Assembly (NCBI GenBank): GCA_947461595.1
Contig: CANHLZ010000004.1
Location: 1 to 35,548 of the forward strand
Source of the DNA: Bacteroidota bacterium
GTDB taxonomy: Bacteria; Bacteroidota; Bacteroidia; Chitinophagales; Chitinophagaceae
DNA: 35,548 nucleotides
Direction of reading: 5' to 3'
The notes beneath the pieces were generated by a model. It was not told the origin of the DNA and did no database searches. It worked only from the letters and a program-made list of their open reading frames with translations. Below are positions 27,634 to 35,548 of this stretch, one piece after another. The position numbers and the translations under genes were made by a program. Position 1 is the first letter of the stretch. Every line of letters begins with the position of its first letter.

Positions 27634-29058
27634 ATGAAAGTAGAACAAATTTATACAGGATGTTTGGCTCAAGGGGCCTATTATATTATGAGTGATGGGG
27701 AAGTAGCTATTATTGACCCGCTCAGAGAAGTGCAACCTTATATCAATAAAGCGAATTTGGACAAAGCAAAGATTAAGTATGTTTTAGAGACACATTTTCA
27801 CGCTGATTTTGTCTCGGGGCATATTGACCTTGCTAAAAAAACGGGTGCTCAAATTGTATATGGTCCCAATGCAGCCCCGGCTTTTGAATTTTATGCTGCC
27901 AAAGATGGGGAAGAAATTAGTTTGGGGAAAGTAAAAATAAAAGTGTTGCATACCCCAGGCCATACAATGGAAAGCACTTGTTATTTATTATTAGATGAGC
28001 AAGGCAAAGAAACCGCCTTATTTAGTGGCGACACTTTATTTATTGGAGACGTAGGACGCCCCGACTTGGCACAAAAAATAAAATCAGACCTTACTCAAGA
28101 AATTTTAGCAGGTTATTTATTTGATTCCTTGCAAAATAAAATAATGCCCTTGTCTGATTCGATTGTGATTTATCCAGCACATGGCGCAGGAAGTGCTTGT
28201 GGAAAAAAAATGAGTACAGAAACACAGGATACTTTAGGACATCAAAAACAAACCAATTATGCATTGGATCCTAAATTAAGTAAAGAAGAATTTGTTACAG
28301 CCGTATTAGATGGGCTGGTAGCGCCTCCTGGCTATTTTCCATTAAATGTAATGATGAATATTCAAGGCTATGAAAGTATTGATAAAGTGCTAGAAAGAGG
28401 ACAACATGCACTTAGTGCTTCCGCTTTTGAAGTAGCAGCCAATGAAACCAATGCCTTAATTTTAGATACGCGCGATGCGCAAACTTTTGCCAAAGGATTT
28501 ATTCCCAACTCAATCAATATTGGTATAGATGGAAGTTTTGCACCATGGGTAGGTGCGATGATACCAGATATCAAACAAAAAATTTTATTGGTTGCAGAGG
28601 AAGGAAGAGAATTGGAAATCATTACCAGGTTAGCGCGCGTTGGTTATGATTATACTATTGGTTTTTTAGAAGGTGGATTGGAAGGATGGATAAAAGCAGG
28701 TAAAGAATTAGATCATATTAGTTCTATAGATACGAAAGCGTTGGTTCAAATTAAATCTAATGATCCTTCCATTTCTATTTTAGATGTTAGAAAAGCCTCT
28801 GAATTTAATAGCGAGCATATTAAGGGAGTACAAAATGCGCCGCTAGATTTTATCAATGAAAGCATGGCCTCCATTGACAAAGAAAAAACTTACTATGTTC
28901 ATTGTGCAGGTGGCTATCGTTCCATGATTTTTATATCCATCTTAAAAGCCAGAGGCTTCAACCACTTAATTGATATTAAAGGAGGGTTTAAAGAACTAAA
29001 AGAGTCCAAGCAATTTAAGATGACAGACTTCTCTATACCCACTAGTTTATTGTTATAA
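27634..29058 (+). CDS. CstB-like persulfide dioxygenase-sulfurtransferase (MBL fold + two rhodanese domains)
   Basis: MBL motif THFHADFVSGH; FSGDTLFIGDVGRPDL; first rhodanese lacks Cys (LLVAEEGRE), second has HCAGGYR. Start set at MKVEQIYTG. Confidence 0.88.
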   Translation: MKVEQIYTGCLAQGAYYIMSDGEVAIIDPLREVQPYINKANLDKAKIKYVLETHFHADFVSGHIDLAKKTGAQIVYGPNAAPAFEFYAAKDGEEISLGKVKIKVLHTPGHTMESTCYLLLDEQGKETALFSGDTLFIGDVGRPDLAQKIKSDLTQEILAGYLFDSLQNKIMPLSDSIVIYPAHGAGSACGKKMSTETQDTLGHQKQTNYALDPKLSKEEFVTAVLDGLVAPPGYFPLNVMMNIQGYESIDKVLERGQHALSASAFEVAANETNALILDTRDAQTFAKGFIPNSINIGIDGSFAPWVGAMIPDIKQKILLVAEEGRELEIITRLARVGYDYTIGFLEGGLEGWIKAGKELDHISSIDTKALVQIKSNDPSISILDVRKASEFNSEHIKGVQNAPLDFINESMASIDKEKTYYVHCAGGYRSMIFISILKARGFNHLIDIKGGFKELKESKQFKMTDFSIPTSLLL

Positions 29059-29097
29059 ATCAAGCAGTTAGTAATATTTTTAAAATATACTTGTATT

Positions 29098-29132
29098 ATA
29101 GCCATCCAGCGTCCATTGGGTGGCTATTTTTT
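29098..29132 (+). terminator. Rho-independent terminator of MBL-rhodanese gene
   Basis: ATAGCCATCCA-gcgtccat-TGGGTGGCTAT followed by TTTTT (one G-U pair). Confidence 0.88.
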
Positions 29133-29202
29133 ATTAATTTAAGGTAGCCTAATGGGTCAATTAATCCACGTTAAGTGATTCCAATTCAAGCACTAATATA
29201 AT

Positions 29203-29210
29203 TACATTTG
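29203..29210 (+). promoter_or_regulatory. Bacteroidota-type -7 box TACATTTG upstream of PQQ dehydrogenase
   Basis: Exact TAnnTTTG 25 nt before ATG at 29235; no convincing -33. Confidence 0.4.
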
Positions 29211-29234
29211 ATCTACCTTATTTAAAACTGCTCT

Positions 29235-31394
29235 ATGAAAAAAACTGACTACTTCCACTTTATTTTATTTATTTTTTTAATGATTTCTTGTACTACAAAA
29301 AACACCTCTATAGGCAAATGGGAAGTGTATGGAGGTAGTAAAGAAAATGGGAGGTATTCTGGATTGACCGAAATTGATACTAATAATGTAATGCATTTAA
29401 CCAAAGCCTGGGAATTTCATACAGGAGATACTGGTCAAAATACTCAGATGCAGTTTAATTCAATTGTGGTGAATGATTTATTGTATGCGGTATCCCCTAC
29501 TTTAAAATTAATGGCGTTGAATGCAGGAACAGGGATAAAAAATTGGGTTTTTGATCCATTTGATATTAATAATAATGATTATAAAGGGGCTGGTTATTTT
29601 TCAATGAATGTTTGCAGAGGAGTTACCTATTACGCAGATGATAAAACAAAAAGATTATTTTATGGTGTAGGTTCTAATTTATATTGTATTGATGCCATCA
29701 CAGGAAAGCCCATTCAAGAATTTGGCAATGCTGGAAAATTAGATTTACATAAAGACTTAGGCCGCGAAGTACAAGATTTATATATTGCTATGACCAGTCC
29801 TGGTATTATTTATAAAGACTTAATTATTCTTAGTACCAGAGTGGATGAAGGTGCCGCTGCTGCTCCTGGTTATATTAGAGCCTATGATGTGCACTCTGGT
29901 AAATTACGTTGGATATTTCATACCATTCCTCAACCTGGTGAAGCAGGTTATGAAAGCTGGGAAGATAAGGAAGCCTGGAAACATATTGGTGGTGCCAATG
30001 CCTGGTCCGGGTTTAGCATGGATGAAGCAAAGGGAATTGTTTATGCACCTATTGGTTCGGCCTCCTATGATTTTTATGGAGGTAAACGCTTAGGCGATAA
30101 TCTATTTGCTAATTCTGTTTTAGCATTGGATGCGGCGACTGGAAAAAGAATTTGGCATTTTCAGACAGTACATCATGATGTTTGGGATAGAGACTTGCCA
30201 ACGGCCCCTGCTTTAGTAACCATTACAAAAGACGGTAAGAAAATCGAAGCCATTGCACAACCTACTAAGTCAGGTTTTATATTTTTATTAGATAGAATTA
30301 CAGGTAAGCCTATTTATCCAGTGGAAGAAAAGCCAGTACCCCATGAGTCTGAGTTAGCAGGAGAGAAATTATCTCCCACACAACCTTGGCCCAGTTTTAT
30401 CGAGCCCTTTGCAAGGCAATCAATGACTGAAAAAGATTTGAATCATTTCATTCCTGATTCTTCTTATGAAGACATTAAAGCTAAATTGGCGAGTGTAAAT
30501 TCTGGTTTTATATACAATCCTACTTCCAAAAAAGGAACCGTTATTTTTCCTGGATTTGATGGTGGTGCCGAATGGGGCGGACCTGCCTATGATCCAACCA
30601 CTGGCGTATTGTATGTCAATGCCAATGAAATGCCATGGATATTAACGATGATTGAAAATAAAAATGAAGCGCCTAAAAAAGAGACTAATGAAATGGCCGG
30701 GAAAAGAATATACATGAACAATTGCGCTGCCTGTCATGGGTTAGAAAGAAAAGGGTCAGGCAATTATCCTACAATTATTGGAGCAGAAAAAAAATACACC
30801 ACAACAAGTTTTAGTGAATTGTTGGCAAGTGGAAGAAGAATGATGCCCTCTTTTAAGCGACTAAAAAAAGAAGAAGTAGAGGCGCTTTCTACTTTTGTAT
30901 TGGACATCAAGGAAAAGCAAAAACTGGCCTACACGCCGCCGATTAAAATGGAAGACCCTTATTGGAAAATGGCCTATACTTCTACTGGGTATAATAAATT
31001 TTTAACCAAAGAAGGTTATCCTGCTGTAACACCCCCTTGGGGAACACTGAATGCCATTAATTTAAATACTGGAAAAATTATATGGAAAGATACTTTAGGC
31101 GATTATCCAGAACTACTGGCCAAAGGCATTCATTCAGGAACAGAAAATTATGGAGGTCCGGTGGTCACTGCGGGTGGTGTTTTATTTATTGCAGCTACGA
31201 GAGATGGTAAGTTTAGGGCATTCAATAAAAACAATGGCAAGTTACTTTGGGAAACCACATTACCAGCACCGGGCTTTGCAACACCCACTGTATATAGCTA
31301 TCAAGGAAAACAATATGTAGTCATAGCCTGTGGTGGAGGAAAGTTAGGCACTAAATCGGGAGATGCCTATATTGCTTATGCGCTTAATCAGTAG
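29235..31394 (+). CDS. PQQ-dependent dehydrogenase lipoprotein with internal cytochrome c domain
   Basis: Lipobox-like MISC; WHFQTVHHDVWDRDLPTAPALV and AINLNTGKIIWKDTLGDYP propeller motifs; CAACH heme motif at 30724-30738. Confidence 0.9.
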   Translation: MKKTDYFHFILFIFLMISCTTKNTSIGKWEVYGGSKENGRYSGLTEIDTNNVMHLTKAWEFHTGDTGQNTQMQFNSIVVNDLLYAVSPTLKLMALNAGTGIKNWVFDPFDINNNDYKGAGYFSMNVCRGVTYYADDKTKRLFYGVGSNLYCIDAITGKPIQEFGNAGKLDLHKDLGREVQDLYIAMTSPGIIYKDLIILSTRVDEGAAAAPGYIRAYDVHSGKLRWIFHTIPQPGEAGYESWEDKEAWKHIGGANAWSGFSMDEAKGIVYAPIGSASYDFYGGKRLGDNLFANSVLALDAATGKRIWHFQTVHHDVWDRDLPTAPALVTITKDGKKIEAIAQPTKSGFIFLLDRITGKPIYPVEEKPVPHESELAGEKLSPTQPWPSFIEPFARQSMTEKDLNHFIPDSSYEDIKAKLASVNSGFIYNPTSKKGTVIFPGFDGGAEWGGPAYDPTTGVLYVNANEMPWILTMIENKNEAPKKETNEMAGKRIYMNNCAACHGLERKGSGNYPTIIGAEKKYTTTSFSELLASGRRMMPSFKRLKKEEVEALSTFVLDIKEKQKLAYTPPIKMEDPYWKMAYTSTGYNKFLTKEGYPAVTPPWGTLNAINLNTGKIIWKDTLGDYPELLAKGIHSGTENYGGPVVTAGGVLFIAATRDGKFRAFNKNNGKLLWETTLPAPGFATPTVYSYQGKQYVVIACGGGKLGTKSGDAYIAYALNQ

Positions 31395-31428
31395 TCTAGT
31401 GTATTAATTTGAAAGTTTGGGAGGTAAA

Positions 31429-31538
31429 TTATTGAGCATTCTAATTTTGATATGTATTCAAATTGTTATGTGTTCAAGTTTACAAAGCTGTCTAGTAGAT
31501 TTATATTAATTTGCAGCCTTATTGAGCACCTTAATTTA
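31429..31538. repeat. Degenerate tandem duplication in the emrA-like promoter region
   Basis: TTATTGAGCATTCTAATTTT (31429-31448) versus TTATTGAGCACCTTAATTTA (31519-31538), each preceded by TCTAGT and TTAATTTG. Confidence 0.7.
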
Positions 31539-31548
31539 AAATACTTAT

Positions 31549-32586
31549 ATGGAGGAACAAAAACTTAAAAAACAAGCTACTATTCGTAAAGTAGTTATTA
31601 GCGTTCTATTGATTGTGGCCCTTTATTTTGGAGGCAGAAAAGTAATTTTCTCCATTACACATGAAACGACCGATAATGCTCAAATTGAAACATCTATTGT
31701 GCCTGTGTTAACCAGAATTGGCGGCTATGTGAAAACAATTTCTATCAAAGATTATGATTCGGTGGGCCAAAACCAATTGGTGGCTGAAATTGATGATGCA
31801 GAATTACAAATGCAATTGGAAGAACAAAAAGCCGATTTACAACAATCATTTGCCGAAGTATCCAATGCCAAAGCACAATTAGAAAATGCTATTTTATCTT
31901 TAAAAAATAATAAAGGGGTTATTGATTTAAAAACAATCAAACAAAAAAAGACGACTACTGATTTATCTCGCGATCAAAATTTATTTAAAGAGCAAGCCAT
32001 TACTAGAAAACAATTAGAGGAAACTGAATTTCAACTATCATCTGCCAATCAAGAACTAAGCAATGCACAAACTGAATTAGCCACAGCGAATAATAGAATT
32101 GCAGTTTTAAAAGAAAATGTAAATAGAGCCTTGGCTTTTATTGACATGAAAAAAACTAAAATCAAAGAGACTGAATTAAAATTATCTTATACTAAGATAA
32201 CTACTCCAAGTGCTGGGAAGATTGGGAAAAAGAATATTAATATTGGACAGTTTGTTCAAGCGGGAACACCTTTATTTTCTATAGTGAACGACAGCAGTTA
32301 TTGGATTGTCGCTAATTTTAAAGAAAGTCAATTAGAAAGCTTACAAGAGGGAAAAAAAGTAAATATCAGAGTAGATGCTTATCCAGACCTTGCTGTAGAA
32401 GGATCTATATTGAGTTTAAGTGATGCTACAGGAGCAAAATTTTCATTATTGCCTCCTGACAATTCTAGCGGAAATTTTATTAAAGTAACTCAAAGAATTC
32501 CTGTAAAAATCGCAATCAACAATCAAGCTGCCTTCAAAAATAAATTGAGAGCTGGAATGAGCGTATTTATCACCGTTGACAAATAG
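31549..32586 (+). CDS. HlyD/EmrA-type membrane fusion protein
   Basis: Single N-terminal TM, ETTDNAQIETSIVPVLTRIGGYVKTISIKDYDSVGQNQLVAEID, coiled coil, KITTPSAGKIGKKNINIGQFVQAGTPLFSIV. Confidence 0.92.
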   Translation: MEEQKLKKQATIRKVVISVLLIVALYFGGRKVIFSITHETTDNAQIETSIVPVLTRIGGYVKTISIKDYDSVGQNQLVAEIDDAELQMQLEEQKADLQQSFAEVSNAKAQLENAILSLKNNKGVIDLKTIKQKKTTTDLSRDQNLFKEQAITRKQLEETEFQLSSANQELSNAQTELATANNRIAVLKENVNRALAFIDMKKTKIKETELKLSYTKITTPSAGKIGKKNINIGQFVQAGTPLFSIVNDSSYWIVANFKESQLESLQEGKKVNIRVDAYPDLAVEGSILSLSDATGAKFSLLPPDNSSGNFIKVTQRIPVKIAINNQAAFKNKLRAGMSVFITVDK

Positions 32587-32592
32587 TTTTGA

Positions 32593-34167
32593 ATGGCAGC
32601 GCTTAAGGGTTTAGCAAGAACCATCATTGTAATTACCACTGTATCAGCTGCCATTATGGAGTTGATAGATACTTCTATAGTAAATGTTGCCTTAAACGAT
32701 ATTTCTGGAAGTTTGGGTGTGAGTATTGAAGATGTAAGTTGGGTGATTACCTCCTATGCGATTGCCAATGTGATTATTATTCCACTTACTGGATTCTTAG
32801 CAGAATATTTTGGTCGTAAAAATTATTACATCGTATCGATGATTATTTTTACTGTGGCCTCTTATCTATGTGGCCAATCGGATAGTTTACTTGAATTAAT
32901 TATTTGGCGATTTGTACAAGGTATTGGTGGCGGTGCATTATTATCTACTTCACAAGCTATTTTATTTGATGCCTTTGAACCCAAAGATAGACCCATGGCT
33001 GCAGGTTTATTTGGAATGGGTATTGTATTAGGACCTACATTGGGACCAACTTTAGGGGGTTGGATTATAGAACACAATAGTTGGCCTTTAATTTTTATGA
33101 TTAATATTCCTATTGGAATTATTGCTACATTTTTATCCTTCACTTTCATAGATAAAAAAGTAGGGGAGGGCAAAGGGAAGGATGGGATTAAGATTGATTA
33201 TACTGGTATCATGCTGCTCATGGCAGGTATTGGCTGTCTGCAATATGTATTAGAGAGAGGTGAATCAGAAGAATGGTTTAATAGTGAAACCATTCGTTAC
33301 TGCTCTGGTATAGCAGTGATAGGATTGATATCTTTTGTATTGTATGAATTGAATATCAAGCAACCTGCCGTGAATTTACGGGTATTGAAAAATAGAAACT
33401 TAGCCTTTACTACTATTTTTACTTTTGTGGCAGGCTTTGGCTTGTTTACTTCAGTATTTGTATATCCAGTATTAGCACAAAGAATTATGGGCTATACTGC
33501 TTTTGAAACAGGCATTTCCTTATTACCTCCCACTTTAGCCGGAGTGATTATGATGCCTATTATTGGGAAATTAATGAGTAAGGGGGTATCGCCTATTCCT
33601 TTTGTTATTGTAGGCTTTACTTTGTTTTCTATTTATGCTTTTTATAGCGCGGCCATGCCATTAGATGCTGGCAAATGGGATTTTTTCTGGCCTTTATTAA
33701 TTAGAGCTTTTGGAATTTCATTAAGTCAATTGCCCTTGATTAATCAAGCAGTAGTAGGTTTGGCTCCGAAAGATTATGCTGCAGGGATATCTCTAAATAA
33801 TATGATACGTCAATTGGGCGGGGCCTTTGGAATTGCGATGGCGAATAATTATGTTGCAAGACAATATTTTGAACACCGTACCAATTTAATCGCTCACATA
33901 CCCTCTGATGGACTCGCATGGCAGGAAAGGGTTACATCTGTGACACAAGGTATTGCTTCCAAAACAGGTGATTTGACAGGTGCAAAACAAACTGCCCTTA
34001 AAATGATTGATATGTCGGTGGATAGACAAGCCTATTATTTATCCTATTTAGATACGTTTAGGTTGGTAGGTATTTTCTTTGTGGTGGTTATTCCACTTGT
34101 ATTTTTTCTTAGAACCAGTAAAAAAATGGACAAGGCTGCAGCAGAAGCTGCTTCCGAAGCACATTAA
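32593..34167 (+). CDS. DHA2-family MFS transporter (EmrB/QacA-type)
   Basis: MELIDTSIVNVALNDISGSLGVS, ITSYAIANVIIIPLTGFLAEYFGRK, ATFLSFTFIDKK; multiple TMs. Confidence 0.93.
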   Translation: MAALKGLARTIIVITTVSAAIMELIDTSIVNVALNDISGSLGVSIEDVSWVITSYAIANVIIIPLTGFLAEYFGRKNYYIVSMIIFTVASYLCGQSDSLLELIIWRFVQGIGGGALLSTSQAILFDAFEPKDRPMAAGLFGMGIVLGPTLGPTLGGWIIEHNSWPLIFMINIPIGIIATFLSFTFIDKKVGEGKGKDGIKIDYTGIMLLMAGIGCLQYVLERGESEEWFNSETIRYCSGIAVIGLISFVLYELNIKQPAVNLRVLKNRNLAFTTIFTFVAGFGLFTSVFVYPVLAQRIMGYTAFETGISLLPPTLAGVIMMPIIGKLMSKGVSPIPFVIVGFTLFSIYAFYSAAMPLDAGKWDFFWPLLIRAFGISLSQLPLINQAVVGLAPKDYAAGISLNNMIRQLGGAFGIAMANNYVARQYFEHRTNLIAHIPSDGLAWQERVTSVTQGIASKTGDLTGAKQTALKMIDMSVDRQAYYLSYLDTFRLVGIFFVVVIPLVFFLRTSKKMDKAAAEAASEAH

Positions 34168-34202
34168 AAAATAGAGTTGTTACACTTTAAAGTAAACGAG
34201 TT

Positions 34203-35489
34203 ATGAAAAAAATAATCTTATTGTTATTGACCATTGTTGTTTACAACAATACGTTTTCGCAAAATTTAATAAATAACGAACTTAAAAATTTATTAAATCA
34301 ATCTTTGGTATATTTTCCAAAAGTAAAAGAGGTTCAACAATCTGTGCAATTGGCCGAAGATAAATTGGCCTTAACGGAATTAAATAAATATCCAGATCTT
34401 ACTATTGATGCAAGCTATGCCTATGTGCAACCTAAAATTGAAGTAGCTTTTGGAGAGAACAAGCCATTTCAATTTTCACCAGAACATAATGTTTCAGGCG
34501 CCTTAAACGGATCTTATACTTTATTTGATTTTGGTCGATTACAATCGAGTATTGAAAAAGCCAAACTAGAATTACAAACCTCTAAACATGTTGCAGAGCA
34601 ATTAAAACATAGTTTGTTTTTTCAAATAAGTCAATTGTATTATCAAATTATTTATGCAAAAAAAGCAATCGAGATTCAAAATCAAGTGATTCAGTTACTG
34701 ACCGAAAATAAATCGGTGGTAGAAGTGCAATTAAAAAATGGCAATGCTATACAATTGGATCTGCTTACGATTCAATCTAAAATAGACAATGAAATTAATC
34801 GCAAGATAGATGTAGAAACTAATTTACAAAAACTTCTTAACTTATTAAAGTATGCGACTGGTGTTGGTACTATTCAAGAAGGTCAATTGGCCATTACACT
34901 TAAAAATTATACACTTGACGAAGCAATGCAAATGGCCATACTACACAATCCCAGTTTAGCCATTGCCAAAGACAAAGTAAGTGTAGCCAAGGCGGAAGTG
35001 GCCATCACAAAGTTAAATGAGCTTCCTTATGTTGGCTTAAAAGCAAGTGTAGGTTCGAGAAATGGTTATTTACCCAATATACAAGACCCAAGATTCAATT
35101 ACAACGCAGGTATCGGGTTTTCGGTGCCTTTATTTAATGGTGGTAAAACAAAGCAACAAGTTAAAATTCATGAAAGAAGTGTTGCTTTAAATGAAACCAA
35201 TGTTGTTTCCCAATTGCATGATTTTGAAAAAGACATTCAAGCAGCCATTATAGATATCAATAGCAATAATAGCAGAATAAAAAATGCAGCTTCTCAAATT
35301 GAGCAAGCTGCATTAGCACAAAAATTAAGTGTAAGTAAATTAAAAAATGGTACTACTACTCCTATTGAAATTACTTCTACTAATTCCGATTATCAAAGGG
35401 CCTTATTGAATCAATTACAATATCAATATCAACTTTGTAATGCGCAATTAGAGTTAATTAAATTGATGGGTGTTGAATTAGTCGATTAA
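34203..35489 (+). CDS. TolC-family outer-membrane efflux protein
   Basis: Signal peptide; SYTLFDFGRLQSSIEKAK and FSVPLFNGGKTKQQVK; duplicated helical domains. Confidence 0.92.
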   Translation: MKKIILLLLTIVVYNNTFSQNLINNELKNLLNQSLVYFPKVKEVQQSVQLAEDKLALTELNKYPDLTIDASYAYVQPKIEVAFGENKPFQFSPEHNVSGALNGSYTLFDFGRLQSSIEKAKLELQTSKHVAEQLKHSLFFQISQLYYQIIYAKKAIEIQNQVIQLLTENKSVVEVQLKNGNAIQLDLLTIQSKIDNEINRKIDVETNLQKLLNLLKYATGVGTIQEGQLAITLKNYTLDEAMQMAILHNPSLAIAKDKVSVAKAEVAITKLNELPYVGLKASVGSRNGYLPNIQDPRFNYNAGIGFSVPLFNGGKTKQQVKIHERSVALNETNVVSQLHDFEKDIQAAIIDINSNNSRIKNAASQIEQAALAQKLSVSKLKNGTTTPIEITSTNSDYQRALLNQLQYQYQLCNAQLELIKLMGVELVD

Positions 35490-35548
35490 AAATCGGCATA
35501 ATCACGCGCACTCATTAATATAGTTTCATTTCTATTCACTGTTTTTAA
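35486..35548 (-). CDS. C-terminal fragment of an unidentified CDS continuing off the window
   Basis: Minus frame reads LKTVNRNETILMSARDYADF* to the edge without an internal stop; stop overlaps the tolC-like stop. Only 20 codons visible. Confidence 0.4.
   Translation of the reverse strand, partial: LKTVNRNETILMSARDYADF

Noticed and set aside
29141-29219. AAGGTAG ... CTACCTT inverted repeat flanking 65 nt upstream of the PQQ dehydrogenase
   Set aside because: Short arms with a very long loop; expected by chance, and overlaps the probable start of transcription.
1-35548. Search for CRISPR arrays, IS ends, integrases, phage genes or restriction/defence genes
   Set aside because: None recognised in any frame; the region looks like ordinary metabolic/secretory chromosome.

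Overview
35.5 kb of low-GC Bacteroidota-type chromosome (Chitinophagaceae-like is a guess from protein flavour: T9SS sorting domain, DUF5916/DUF4266/DUF3570, Bacteroidota-like -7 boxes). It contains about 24 full-length CDSs, two edge-truncated CDSs and one tRNA-like gene. Blocks: (i) three VPS10/sortilin-like beta-propeller paralogues (1-991 partial, 1111-4173, 20992-24180) among secreted hydrolases (GH5-like, sialate O-acetylesterase, M24, M20, a Tat-exported class V aminotransferase, Gfo/Idh/MocA, L-rhamnose mutarotase-like); (ii) a redox cassette at 17125-20871: ferric-reductase-like diheme membrane protein, exported thioredoxin, ApbE flavin transferase, DUF4266 mini-lipoprotein and DUF3570 outer-membrane barrel; (iii) a persulfide/thiosulfate module at 25523-29058: two YeeE/YedE proteins, TauE/SafE and a CstB-like MBL-rhodanese-rhodanese protein; (iv) a PQQ dehydrogenase with an embedded cytochrome c domain; (v) an EmrA/EmrB/TolC-type efflux operon. 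The best candidate for an undescribed system is (ii), in which the DUF4266 lipoprotein carries an ApbE-substrate-like motif (EGASGAN). The best single-locus oddity is a structurally complete tRNA-Cys-like gene at 17002-17072 with A33, U1:A72 and G73, with its own -7 box, a 14-bp inverted repeat and a terminator. No CRISPR array, IS element, phage or rRNA was seen. Family names come from recognising protein sequence, not from database searches.
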